From NCBI RefSeq assembly GCF_018687355.1, contig NZ_CP061288.1, positions 434,001 through 498,000 of the forward strand: 64,000 nucleotides of DNA, read 5' to 3'. The number at the start of each line of letters is the position of its first letter. The first letter of the stretch is position 1. The translations under genes and the position numbers were made by a program. Positions 36,027 to 47,227 of this stretch are shown here, piece by piece. The notes below the pieces were generated by a model that was not told the DNA's origin, did not search any database, and saw only the letters and a program-made list of their open reading frames with translations. The DNA comes from Polynucleobacter sp. VK25. GTDB taxonomy: Bacteria; Pseudomonadota; Gammaproteobacteria; Burkholderiales; Burkholderiaceae.

Positions 36027-37391
36027 TTGGCTAAAGTTAAATCGGTTTATATCTGCCAGTCTTGTGGTGGAACTTCTGCCAAATGGCAGGGTCAGTGCCC
36101 GTCTTGTCAGGCTTGGAATACTCTAGAGGAAGGCGTACCTGAGACAACTTCTAATGCTCGTTTTCAGGGTTTGGCACAATCGCTGCCACGACAAAAGTTA
36201 TCGGCCATTTCCGCTGAAGACTTACCGAGATTTAGTACTGGTGTCGAAGAGTTTGATCGTGTATTGGGCGGTGGCTTAGTTCCAGGCGGTGTGGTCCTCT
36301 TAGGTGGCGATCCTGGCATTGGTAAATCTACCTTGCTATTACAAGCGCTTGCAGAGATGAGTGCTGCGGGCATGAATGTGCTCTACAGCAGTGGTGAAGA
36401 ATCCGCGGCGCAGATTGCCTTGCGTGCAAAACGCATTGCATTAGATGCGCCTCAATTAGAAGTCCTCGCGGAGATTCAGTTGGAAAAACTGATTTCCATA
36501 ATGGACACAGTAAAGCCGCAGGTCTTGGTGGTGGATTCGATTCAGACCCTCTATTCAGAAGTATTAAGTTCTGCTCCTGGCTCTGTAGCCCAGGTACGAG
36601 AGTGTGCAGCACAATTAACCAGGGCAGCGAAATCTAGCGGTATCTGTGTCTTGATGGTGGGTCACGTCACCAAGGATGGTCATCTTGCGGGCCCTCGAGT
36701 TCTTGAGCATATTGTGGATACTGTCTTGTATTTTGAAGGTGACACCCATTCCTCCTTCCGCTTAGTGCGCTCTATCAAGAATCGTTTTGGCGCCGTTAAT
36801 GAGCTAGGTGTATTCGCGATGACTGAAAAAGGTCTTCGTGGCGTTACTAATCCATCAGCAATCTTCTTATCACAACACGAACAAATGGTTCCTGGTGCAT
36901 GTGTACTGGTTACGCAAGAAGGCAGCAGACCTTTGTTGGTGGAAATTCAGGCTTTAGTGGATACAGCGCATGTACCAAATCCTCGGCGCCTAGCGGTTGG
37001 CTTAGAGCAGGCGCGTCTTGCAATGCTTTTGGCAGTATTGCACCGGCATGCTGGTGTAGCTTGCTTTGATCAAGATGTTTTCTTAAATGCGGTAGGTGGC
37101 GTCAAGATTTCTGAGCCAGCTGCAGATTTGGCGGTGCTCCTTGCTATTCAATCATCGATTCGTAATAAGGCATTACCAAAAGAGTTGATCGTATTTGGTG
37201 AGGTTGGCTTGGCCGGTGAGATTCGTCCTTGCCCACGTGGTCAGGAGCGCTTGAAAGAGGCGGCTAAGTTAGGTTTTACTGTGGCCATCATTCCTAAGGC
37301 CAATATGCCTAAGACCAAGATTCCAGGGCTGAAGGTGATTCCAGTGGAACGAATTGATCAGGCAATTGCAGCTGCGGCCGAACTGAGTTAA
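36027..37391 (+). CDS. radA: DNA repair protein RadA
   Basis: The protein is 454 residues with a TTG start (AGG ribosome site seven bases upstream). It has an N-terminal zinc finger with four cysteines (YICQSCGG and GQCPSCQAW) and a RecA-like ATPase with Walker A GGDPGIGKST. The RadA-specific KNRFG motif sits near residue 253, and a Lon-like C-terminal domain follows. It drives branch migration in recombination and in natural transformation, which fits the comEC gene nearby. Its stop codon directly abuts that of prmB. Confidence 0.96.
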   Translation: MAKVKSVYICQSCGGTSAKWQGQCPSCQAWNTLEEGVPETTSNARFQGLAQSLPRQKLSAISAEDLPRFSTGVEEFDRVLGGGLVPGGVVLLGGDPGIGKSTLLLQALAEMSAAGMNVLYSSGEESAAQIALRAKRIALDAPQLEVLAEIQLEKLISIMDTVKPQVLVVDSIQTLYSEVLSSAPGSVAQVRECAAQLTRAAKSSGICVLMVGHVTKDGHLAGPRVLEHIVDTVLYFEGDTHSSFRLVRSIKNRFGAVNELGVFAMTEKGLRGVTNPSAIFLSQHEQMVPGACVLVTQEGSRPLLVEIQALVDTAHVPNPRRLAVGLEQARLAMLLAVLHRHAGVACFDQDVFLNAVGGVKISEPAADLAVLLAIQSSIRNKALPKELIVFGEVGLAGEIRPCPRGQERLKEAAKLGFTVAIIPKANMPKTKIPGLKVIPVERIDQAIAAAAELS

Positions 37392-38288
37392 CTAGCGTAA
37401 GTCTTCTGCTTGAATCAGTAAGACTTGCTCTTCGCCTGCAGACACTTCCATCCAGATGGCTGGTATTTGTGGAAATGCCTTTTTGAAGTGCTCATACTCA
37501 TTGCCAATCTCAAGCAAGAGGGCGCCACGCTCTGACAAGTAATCTGGCGCTGACGCAATGATGCGCCTGATGATATCCATGCCATCATCACCGCCAGCCA
37601 AAGCTAATTCTGGCTCAGCATGATATTCAGTGGGAAGCGCACTCATAGAGGCAGCATTGACATAAGGCGGATTGCAAATAATAAGATCGAAGAGATTATC
37701 TTCATTCGGCTCTGGTAATGCATCCCAAAGATCGCCATCCAATAACTCTACTTGAGTGTTCAAGCTATGACGATCAACGTTGCGAGCTGCTACAGAAAGT
37801 GCGGGCATGCTGATATCGCAAGCGCTTACATGAATGTCAGGGCAAGATAAAGCCAGAAGAATTGCCAGTGAGCCATTGCCCGTGCAGAGATCAAGCGCTT
37901 TGCCGTCTGCGGGTAACCAAGGTTCTAGTGAACCATCAACAATCAGCTCGGCAATCCAAGAACGCGGAACAATACTTTGCTCGCTGCAAAAGAACGGCAC
38001 ACCCATCAGCCAAGCTTCACCCAGTATGTAGGCAAGTGGTTTACGAGTAGAAATTCTGGTATCAGCAATAGCGGATGCATTTTGCTGTTGCTCTTCGGTG
38101 ATCGCATCATCCAAATGATCCAGCGCTTCTGCTGGACTCAGATGAAGTTGTTTGCTCACAATCCACAGAGCTTCGCTTTGCGCATCAATTGCCCCATGGC
38201 CAAAATGCAAGTTTTCAGCTTCGAGTTTTTGTGCAATCTGCTCGATGCACTGGTTCACGGTAAGTTGTTGCTGAGGCTCAGGGTCCAT
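37392..38288 (-). CDS. prmB: Ribosomal protein L3 N5-glutamine methyltransferase
   Basis: The protein is 298 residues. The SAM-binding motif is LDLCTGNGSLAI, and the catalytic NPPY tetrapeptide is in LIICNPPYVNA, as in HemK-like glutamine methyltransferases. The segment after NPPY (MSALPTEYHAEPELALAGG) is characteristic of PrmB, which modifies L3, rather than PrmC, which modifies release factors. It follows dapE by 47 bases on the same strand. There is no gap between its stop codon and that of radA. Confidence 0.9.
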   Translation of the reverse strand: MDPEPQQQLTVNQCIEQIAQKLEAENLHFGHGAIDAQSEALWIVSKQLHLSPAEALDHLDDAITEEQQQNASAIADTRISTRKPLAYILGEAWLMGVPFFCSEQSIVPRSWIAELIVDGSLEPWLPADGKALDLCTGNGSLAILLALSCPDIHVSACDISMPALSVAARNVDRHSLNTQVELLDGDLWDALPEPNEDNLFDLIICNPPYVNAASMSALPTEYHAEPELALAGGDDGMDIIRRIIASAPDYLSERGALLLEIGNEYEHFKKAFPQIPAIWMEVSAGEEQVLLIQAEDLR

Positions 38289-38335
38289 GATGGAGGAGTT
38301 TCTTTAGAAGAAAAGGCAGGTGCCTAATTTATCGA

Positions 38336-39487
38336 TCAAGCGATTAATTGTTCGAGAGTTTTGCGATAGATATTTTTGAGTGGCACTACATCATCAACGA
38401 TGACACACTCATCAATTTTGTGGCTAGTTGCATTCAAAGGACCAAATTCCACAACCTCTTTACAAATCTTGGCAATAAAGCGGCCATCGCTCGTGCCACC
38501 AGTTGTGGAGAGTTCAGTCTCTATATTGGTTTCAGCTTTGATGGCTTTGCGTAATGCGCCAGCCAAGTCGCCATCACCAGTAATGAAGGGGCTACCACCT
38601 AAGACCCAATCAATCTCAAAATCCAAACCTGCATCCTTCAAAATCTTTTCTAGCCGTTCGCGCAGTTGCTCTGGCTTACTCTCGGTCGAGAAGCGGAAAT
38701 TAAAGTCGATGACGAGCTCGCCTGGGATAACGTTATTGGCGCCAGTGCCAGCATGCACATTCGAGATCTGAAAACTAGTTGGCTGGAAATATTGGTTACC
38801 TTTATCCCACTCAGTTTCTACTAATGCAGAAATTGCTGGTGCAGAAAGGTGAATTGGGTTTTTGCCTAAGTGAGGGTAGGCAATATGCGCCTGAATACCC
38901 TTCACCTTTAGCTTGCCTGACAAAGAGCCGCGACGACCATTCTTAATCATGTCACCGAGCTTGTCTACTGAGGTGGGTTCACCAATCACGCAATAATCCA
39001 AACGTTGACCCTGTTTTTGTAGGCGCTCGCACATGATGACCGTGCCATCATTAGCTGGACCTTCTTCATCGCTGGTGATTAAGAAAGCAATAGAGCCTTC
39101 ATGATCTGGATGTGCGGCTACAAATTCTTCTGTAGCAACAACAAAACCTGCGAGGGAGGTTTTCATATCCGCAGCGCCACGACCATAGAGCATGCCGTCA
39201 CGAATAGTTGGGGTAAAGGGATTGTTTGTCCACTTCTCCAATGGACCAGTAGGTACCACATCAGTATGGCCGGCAAATACTAAGACCTTGCCCTGATCAC
39301 CGGCTTGACCTTTTTTAATGGCCCACAAATTCGTGACCTGAAAATTTTCAGGACCACTCACAACGCTCTCTGTATGAAAGCCGATTGCTTGCAGACGTTT
39401 AGCAATTAAATCTTGGCAGCCACCATCAGCTGGGGTTACGGAATGGCAGGAGATGAGAGCTTCGGTGAGCTCAAGTGTGGCGCTCAT
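38336..39487 (-). CDS. dapE: Succinyl-diaminopimelate desuccinylase
   Basis: The protein is 383 residues, an M20-family zinc enzyme of lysine and peptidoglycan precursor synthesis. Metal and catalytic residues are visible in [12 protein letters not shown] (His and Asp), [11 protein letters not shown] (catalytic and bridging glutamates), GEPTSVD and, near the end, NATSHKIDE (last His ligand). It works on the product chain begun by DapD, whose gene is 9 bases upstream. Confidence 0.96.
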   Translation of the reverse strand: MSATLELTEALISCHSVTPADGGCQDLIAKRLQAIGFHTESVVSGPENFQVTNLWAIKKGQAGDQGKVLVFAGHTDVVPTGPLEKWTNNPFTPTIRDGMLYGRGAADMKTSLAGFVVATEEFVAAHPDHEGSIAFLITSDEEGPANDGTVIMCERLQKQGQRLDYCVIGEPTSVDKLGDMIKNGRRGSLSGKLKVKGIQAHIAYPHLGKNPIHLSAPAISALVETEWDKGNQYFQPTSFQISNVHAGTGANNVIPGELVIDFNFRFSTESKPEQLRERLEKILKDAGLDFEIDWVLGGSPFITGDGDLAGALRKAIKAETNIETELSTTGGTSDGRFIAKICKEVVEFGPLNATSHKIDECVIVDDVVPLKNIYRKTLEQLIA

Positions 39488-39496
39488 AGATTGAAC

Positions 39497-40324
39497 TTAG
39501 TCGCGGAGTAATTCGTTGATGGCAGTCTTTGCTCTAGTTTGAGCATCAACCTTCTTTACGATGATTGCTGCGTACAAGCTGTACTTGCCACAAGCAGAAG
39601 GAAGTGAGCCTGGCACAACTACTGATCCAGCTGGAACTCGGCCATAGTGCACTTCACCTGTTTCGCGATCGTAGATCTTGGTGCTTTGGCCAATGTAGAC
39701 GCCCATGGATAAAACGGCGTTTTCTTCAATCACTACGCCTTCAACCACTTCAGAGCGGGCGCCGATAAAGCAGTTATCTTCAATAATGACTGGGCCAGCT
39801 TGGATAGGCTCAAGAACGCCACCAATACCAACACCGCCAGAAAGGTGAACGTTTTTACCGATTTGGGCGCAAGAACCTACGGTTGCCCAGGTATCTACCA
39901 TTGTGCCTTCGCCGACATAAGCGCCAATATTGACGTAGGAAGGCATTAAAACGGCATTTTTGCCGATAAATGAGCCACGGCGGGCCATTGCAGGGGGCAC
40001 TACCCGGAAGCCGCCGGCAGCAAAGTCAGCAGCGGTGTAGTTTTCAAATTTACTAGGAACCTTGTCATAGAACTGGGTATAGCCGCCAGCGCCCATTGGT
40101 TTGTTGTCTTCTAGGCGGAAAGAGAGCAGAACAGCCTTCTTAACCCACTGATTAACTTCCCATTTGCCTACATCGCGGCGTTCTGCAACGCGAATAGTGC
40201 CCGCATTAAGGCCTTCTAGGACCGCATTTACGGCATTACGGACATCCCCAGGGGCGCTGTCTGGAGAGAGGTTTGCGCGGTTTTCCCAGGCTTGTTCAAT
40301 GATGTTTTGTGGTGATTGGCTCAT
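39497..40324 (-). CDS. dapD: Tetrahydrodipicolinate N-succinyltransferase
   Basis: The protein is 275 residues. The central part shows the hexapeptide repeats of a left-handed beta-helix ([48 protein letters not shown]). These are trimeric acyltransferases. It transfers succinyl from succinyl-CoA onto tetrahydrodipicolinate in the diaminopimelate pathway. It is the first gene of the dapD-dapE-prmB operon and has a clear promoter upstream. Confidence 0.96.
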   Translation of the reverse strand: MSQSPQNIIEQAWENRANLSPDSAPGDVRNAVNAVLEGLNAGTIRVAERRDVGKWEVNQWVKKAVLLSFRLEDNKPMGAGGYTQFYDKVPSKFENYTAADFAAGGFRVVPPAMARRGSFIGKNAVLMPSYVNIGAYVGEGTMVDTWATVGSCAQIGKNVHLSGGVGIGGVLEPIQAGPVIIEDNCFIGARSEVVEGVVIEENAVLSMGVYIGQSTKIYDRETGEVHYGRVPAGSVVVPGSLPSACGKYSLYAAIIVKKVDAQTRAKTAINELLRD

Positions 40325-40381
40325 GCTTTTTAGTTAACTATCAGATTGTTAAGGGATTTTGTCCCTGAGGGTAGATTTATC

Positions 40382-40411
40382 ATTATATAGATGGGGCAAA
40401 AACGCGTCCAA
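40382..40411 (-). promoter_or_regulatory. Probable promoter of dapD
   Basis: On the minus strand TTGGAC (40411-40406), an 18-base spacer and a perfect TATAAT (40387-40382) precede dapD by about 57 bases. The 174-base gap is shared with the divergent smc gene, whose promoter I could not fix. Confidence 0.65.
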
Positions 40412-40498
40412 GCAGGCAAGAGCTTGCTATCATCTTCCCACTTTAGCTTTAATTTTTACCCCTTTATTTGAACCTCTTTTTTCCCTGCAAAGTACGCC

Positions 40499-43400
40499 GT
40501 GCAACTGAAATCCATCAAACTTTCCGGCTTTAAGTCTTTCGTAGACCCAACCCATTTTGAAATGCCTGGCCAATTAATTGGCGTTGTGGGTCCTAACGGT
40601 TGCGGAAAGTCGAACATTATTGACGCCGTACGTTGGGTTTTGGGTGAATCCCGTGCCAGTGAATTGCGTGGTGAATCCATGCAAGACGTTATTTTTAATG
40701 GCTCTGGTTTACGCAAACCATCTGGCCGTGCCAGCGTGGAACTCATTTTTGATAACACTGAAGGTCGTGCTCAAGGTCAGTGGAGTGCTTTTACAGAATT
40801 GGGTATTAAGCGCGTTTTAACTCGCGATGGAAATTCTAGCTACTACGTAAATAATCAAGTAGTGCGCCGTAAAGATATTCAAGATATTTTCTTGGGCACC
40901 GGTATGGGTCCAAGAGGTTACGCAATTATTGGACAGGGCACAATCAACCGAATTCTAGAAGCAAAGCCAGAAGAGTTGCGCGTGTTCTTGGAGGAAGCCG
41001 CTGGTGTTTCAAAATATAAAGAGCGTCGCAAAGAAACTGCTTCACGCTTAGAGGACACAGTAGAAAATTTAACGCGTGTTGAAGATATTTTGCGCGAACT
41101 CGATCAACAGTTAACCCGCTTAGAAAAACAAGCGACTGTTGCTGAGCGTCACGCAGAGCTTTCTGCCCAAATGAAATCTCAGCAACAACTGCTGTGGTTC
41201 GTGCGTCAGACCGAGGCTGGTAAAGAGCAAGAGCGTCACGCTAATGGTATTCGTGATACGCAAGTTGGCCTAGAGGAACAGACCGCCAAGCTACGCCACG
41301 TCGAAGCTGAGCTAGAGACAATGCGCACAGAACAGTACGCATTACAAGACAAGGTTTCTCAAGCACAAGGCGATTTATATCAAACCAATTCTGATGTTAG
41401 TCAGGTTGAGTCACAGATTCTTTACGTTCAAGAAGCGCGTCAACGTTTGCAGCAGCAAACTCAAGATTTGCAAGCGCAGTTACAGCGCTGGACTGTGCAA
41501 GAAACAGATGCGGCACAAGCACAGCGTACTACTGAGCATGAGCTGTCTTTAGCTGCTGAAAAAGAACAAACTCTCTTGGCAGATTTAAATGGGCTGCAAG
41601 AGCAAATGCCAAGTCGTGAAGAGGCTTACCAAAATGCATCACGTGAACTCAATAGTGCGCGTGATTCGCTGGCTTCTATTGAGCAGCGCTTGGCAAGTTT
41701 GGGCGAGCGTCTTCGCTCGATGTCTGCTCAGTCAGATGAATTAAAAGGGCGCGAGACTCGCCTTGTTAGTGAATTCGATGGTTTACGTCGTCCGGATGCT
41801 GAAGCGTTACAGACTGCGATAGATCGCCAGGTAATGGCAGCTCGTAAAGTGGAAGAGGCTAAGCAGCGCGCTGTTGAAACCCAGCAACGCGTTCCTGCTG
41901 CAGACGAAGCCCGTAATACTGCGCAGCAACAGATTCAGGTAGCTAATCAAGATTTGGCACAGACAGAAGCTAAATTGACTGCTTTGACTGCCTTGCAGGC
42001 TAGCGTTCAGGCCCAAGGCAAGATTGGGCCTTGGCTAGAAAGCAAGGGGTTGAAAGAAAGTAAGCGTCTTTGGCAGGAGCTCAAAGTTGAAACTGGCTGG
42101 GAAGCTGCGCTCGAGTCTGTATTGCGTGAGCGTTTGGCTGCGGTTACCGCAAAGAGTGTGCAAGAAACATTGGCTCTGGCTAATGATGCGCCTCCAAGTC
42201 GTTTGGCTATTTTGCTAACCGAAGAAATTACTCCGGCACACACCTCGGCTCCAGCGGACTTCACTCCATTGTTGAGTCGCGTACAAAGTGCTGGTGCAGC
42301 AAGACTCACCTCTGTATTACAAGAGTGGTTAGACAATATCTATATTGCTAGCAGCCTTGAAGATGCTTTGCATCGCCGTGAAAAATTACCTGCTGGTGGC
42401 GCATTTGTTACTCAGCAAGGACACTTGGTGAGTCGCGTTGGTGTACAACTTTACGCAGCAGATTCTGAGCAAGCCGGTATGTTGGCGCGCGCTCAAGAGA
42501 TGGAAAGTCTAGAGAAGCAATTACGTGCGCAACAACTGATGCAAAGCGAGCTCAAGGGCGAGTTGGATCAGTGTGTAGCTAACTATCAAGCAGCCCATCA
42601 AGCGGCAGAGCAGGCCCGCGAAAATGCTGAGCATGCTGTTCAAGAATCGCATGGCTTTGAAGTAGAGAGAATGCAGTTGACCCAAGCTGAAGAGCAATAT
42701 AGTCAACGTGCGGCGCAGATTCAGGGCGAATTAAGTGAATTGCGTCAACAGATGGATCAAGTGAGTCAGACTCAAGAGCAGTCTGCTGCTGAATTGCTTG
42801 AGTCAGAAGAATCTAAGCAAGGCTTGCAAGAAGCATTACAAGTTGCGCAAGAAAAGTTAGAGCGTTCCACTGAGGAACGCGATCGTTTGCGTGAGTCCCT
42901 TCGTGCTGCCGAGATGGCTGCTCAAGAGGCAGCTTTTGCTACTCGTTCTCTGCAGCAACGTATTGCTGACTTACAGCGTGATCAAAGTACTGCACGTACT
43001 CAGATCATGGAGATTCAGGATAAGCATGATGCTGCCGCTCAAGAACTCGAAACCTTAAGTGATGAAGAAGCGCAAGATAAATTACAGGGCTTATTACTGG
43101 CACGAAGTGCTCGCGAGGCTGCTTTGGCAAATGCGCGTACCGAGCAAGACGCTTTATTGCATCAATTGCGTGAGGCGGATGAGTCGCGCATGCAAGTCGA
43201 GCGTAGCTTGCAACCAATGCGCGATAAAGTTGTAGATTTGCAGTTGCGTGAACAGGCTGCACGTTTGAACTATGAACAATTTGCTACCTTGTTGTCAGAT
43301 GCTGAGGCTGATCTCACTGCACTTGAGGCGAATTTCAGTACAGACCTGAAGGTTGGTGCTTTGCAGAGTGAAGTTAATAGCTTGAACGCCGAGATTCAAT

Positions 43401-44020
43401 CATTAGGCCCAGTCAATATGGCTGCCCTGGATGAGTTATCTAGTTCACGCGAGCGTAAGCAGTTCTTGGACGCGCAATCCGCCGACTTGAATGAAGCGAT
43501 GCAGACTTTGACAGATGCGATTGCTAAGATTGATGCCGAAACACGCGATCTCTTGCAGGGAACCTTTGATCAGGTGAATAGTCACTTTGGAAAACTCTTC
43601 CCAGAGTTATTCGGTGGCGGCCATGCTGAATTGGTAATGACTGGTGAAGAGATTCTGGATTCTGGCGTACAAGTAATGGCCCAGCCTCCTGGCAAGAAAA
43701 ACAGTTCTATTTATCTCCTCTCTGGTGGAGAAAAGGCATTGACTGCGATTGCTTTGGTGTTCTCGCTTTTCCTTTTGAACCCAGCCCCATTCTGCTTGCT
43801 CGATGAGGTGGACGCTCCATTAGATGATGCAAATACCTTGCGTTATGCACAGCTAGTAGCCAAAATGTCTGATAAGACACAGTTTTTGTTTATCTCACAT
43901 AACAAGATCACTATGGAAATCGCCCATCAACTGATTGGTGTCACGATGCAAGAGCAGGGTGTATCCCGTATTGTTGCGGTAGATATTTCTTCTGCTGTTT
44001 CAATGGTGGAGGCTGCTTAA
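40499..44020 (+). CDS. smc: Chromosome partition protein Smc
   Basis: The protein is 1173 residues with a GTG start. The ATPase head is split between the ends: Walker A GPNGCGKSN near residue 32, and C-motif LSGGEKALTA plus Walker B CLLDEVDAPLDD near the end. Two long coiled coils flank a globular hinge around residues 500-650. It compacts and separates chromosomes, normally with ScpA and ScpB, which are not in this window. Many glutamine and alanine codons make the coils repetitive, but no frameshift is seen. The stop abuts the zipA start. Confidence 0.96.
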   Translation: MQLKSIKLSGFKSFVDPTHFEMPGQLIGVVGPNGCGKSNIIDAVRWVLGESRASELRGESMQDVIFNGSGLRKPSGRASVELIFDNTEGRAQGQWSAFTELGIKRVLTRDGNSSYYVNNQVVRRKDIQDIFLGTGMGPRGYAIIGQGTINRILEAKPEELRVFLEEAAGVSKYKERRKETASRLEDTVENLTRVEDILRELDQQLTRLEKQATVAERHAELSAQMKSQQQLLWFVRQTEAGKEQERHANGIRDTQVGLEEQTAKLRHVEAELETMRTEQYALQDKVSQAQGDLYQTNSDVSQVESQILYVQEARQRLQQQTQDLQAQLQRWTVQETDAAQAQRTTEHELSLAAEKEQTLLADLNGLQEQMPSREEAYQNASRELNSARDSLASIEQRLASLGERLRSMSAQSDELKGRETRLVSEFDGLRRPDAEALQTAIDRQVMAARKVEEAKQRAVETQQRVPAADEARNTAQQQIQVANQDLAQTEAKLTALTALQASVQAQGKIGPWLESKGLKESKRLWQELKVETGWEAALESVLRERLAAVTAKSVQETLALANDAPPSRLAILLTEEITPAHTSAPADFTPLLSRVQSAGAARLTSVLQEWLDNIYIASSLEDALHRREKLPAGGAFVTQQGHLVSRVGVQLYAADSEQAGMLARAQEMESLEKQLRAQQLMQSELKGELDQCVANYQAAHQAAEQARENAEHAVQESHGFEVERMQLTQAEEQYSQRAAQIQGELSELRQQMDQVSQTQEQSAAELLESEESKQGLQEALQVAQEKLERSTEERDRLRESLRAAEMAAQEAAFATRSLQQRIADLQRDQSTARTQIMEIQDKHDAAAQELETLSDEEAQDKLQGLLLARSAREAALANARTEQDALLHQLREADESRMQVERSLQPMRDKVVDLQLREQAARLNYEQFATLLSDAEADLTALEANFSTDLKVGALQSEVNSLNAEIQSLGPVNMAALDELSSSRERKQFLDAQSADLNEAMQTLTDAIAKIDAETRDLLQGTFDQVNSHFGKLFPELFGGGHAELVMTGEEILDSGVQVMAQPPGKKNSSIYLLSGGEKALTAIALVFSLFLLNPAPFCLLDEVDAPLDDANTLRYAQLVAKMSDKTQFLFISHNKITMEIAHQLIGVTMQEQGVSRIVAVDISSAVSMVEAA

Positions 44021-45094
44021 GTGTACGTAGAACAAATCATGACGATGTTGGGTTTGTCTGATTTGCAATTGGCTTTAGCCGTTATTGGTTTATTGATTCT
44101 GATAACGGTAGCCATCCTAAATATTAAGTACGCTCGTGCTCGTCGTAAGGCAAAAGAGCAACGCGAATATGCCTTGGATGATCGTTTTGCGCGTGAGCCC
44201 AGCTTTGGTCAGGGCTTTGCTGATGGCGATACATCATCTCGTATCGAACCCAGTTTTAGCGATGCGCTCACCACGATCTCAGCTCCAGAAAAGTTTGCCA
44301 TTGATCCACGGATTGATTGCGTCATCACATTACGTTTTGATGAAAGCATTAGCGGCGTAGAAATTTTGGATGAAATTAACGCCTGGAACGATCTAGAGGC
44401 ACAGTCGACTGCTCGCTGGATGTGCGAGGGATTAAATGCTGACATTGATGCTGCTGAGGACTGGGAAGAATTAAATCCTGAGGGTTCCTATTCAGAGTTG
44501 CAATTGGCAATTCAGTTGGCTAGTCGCAAAGGACCTATTGGTGTTTTGGAGTTGTCTGACTTTTGCTCTCGCGCTCAAGCGCTGGCTGAGACCTTAGGGT
44601 CACAAATTGACATGCCAAGCGTTAGCACAATGCTGGAAAGCGCTAAAGAATTAGATGTAATGGCTGCTGAGAGTGATATTCAATTGAGTATCAATGTTCT
44701 ATTTGATGAGCCTTGTCCTTGGGGTAACTTCGACGCTCTGATGCGTCAACGTGGTTTCAAGTTATCACGTAACGGACGTCAATATGAATATCTCAGTAAA
44801 GGCATAACGCTTTTCAATAGCAATGATTTGGATCCCAATCGTTCCGTTACCCAAGTTACTTTGCTCTTAGAGGTTCCTTTGGTTCTGCAAGAAGAGCGTG
44901 CATTTGAAAGAATGTTATCTGAAGGTGTTGAAATCGCACAAGCTGCCCATGGTCGCTTGGTAGATGACAATGGCATCAATTTGAGTGAGGCTGCGGTCAT
45001 CAGCATTCGTCAGCACCTCGATGTTCTCTATGCCAATCTTGAGAAATCTGGTGTTTCTGCTGGATCTTCTACAGCTAGCAGACTATTTAGCTAG
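44021..45094 (+). CDS. zipA: Cell division protein ZipA homologue
   Basis: The protein is 357 residues with a GTG start immediately after the smc stop. A single membrane helix lies at about residues 15-35 (LQLALAVIGLLILITVAIL) with its N-terminus outside and a basic cluster after it. A linker follows, then a C-terminal FtsZ-binding-like domain from about residue 200. ZipA anchors the FtsZ ring to the membrane. The linker is short in proline and glutamine compared with E. coli ZipA, and similarity is loose, so the name rests mainly on the architecture and the smc-zipA-ligA order typical of betaproteobacteria. Confidence 0.8.
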   Translation: MYVEQIMTMLGLSDLQLALAVIGLLILITVAILNIKYARARRKAKEQREYALDDRFAREPSFGQGFADGDTSSRIEPSFSDALTTISAPEKFAIDPRIDCVITLRFDESISGVEILDEINAWNDLEAQSTARWMCEGLNADIDAAEDWEELNPEGSYSELQLAIQLASRKGPIGVLELSDFCSRAQALAETLGSQIDMPSVSTMLESAKELDVMAAESDIQLSINVLFDEPCPWGNFDALMRQRGFKLSRNGRQYEYLSKGITLFNSNDLDPNRSVTQVTLLLEVPLVLQEERAFERMLSEGVEIAQAAHGRLVDDNGINLSEAAVISIRQHLDVLYANLEKSGVSAGSSTASRLFS

Positions 45095-47131
<2,037 letters not shown>

Positions 47132-47227
47132 CCAATTGAAACTGCAAAAGTCTGTTATCAGCTAGCTCCAGTCTCACATCTTTTTAGACTTGCTCAATAT
47201 CATCCCAAATAAAATAGAATCATTGAT

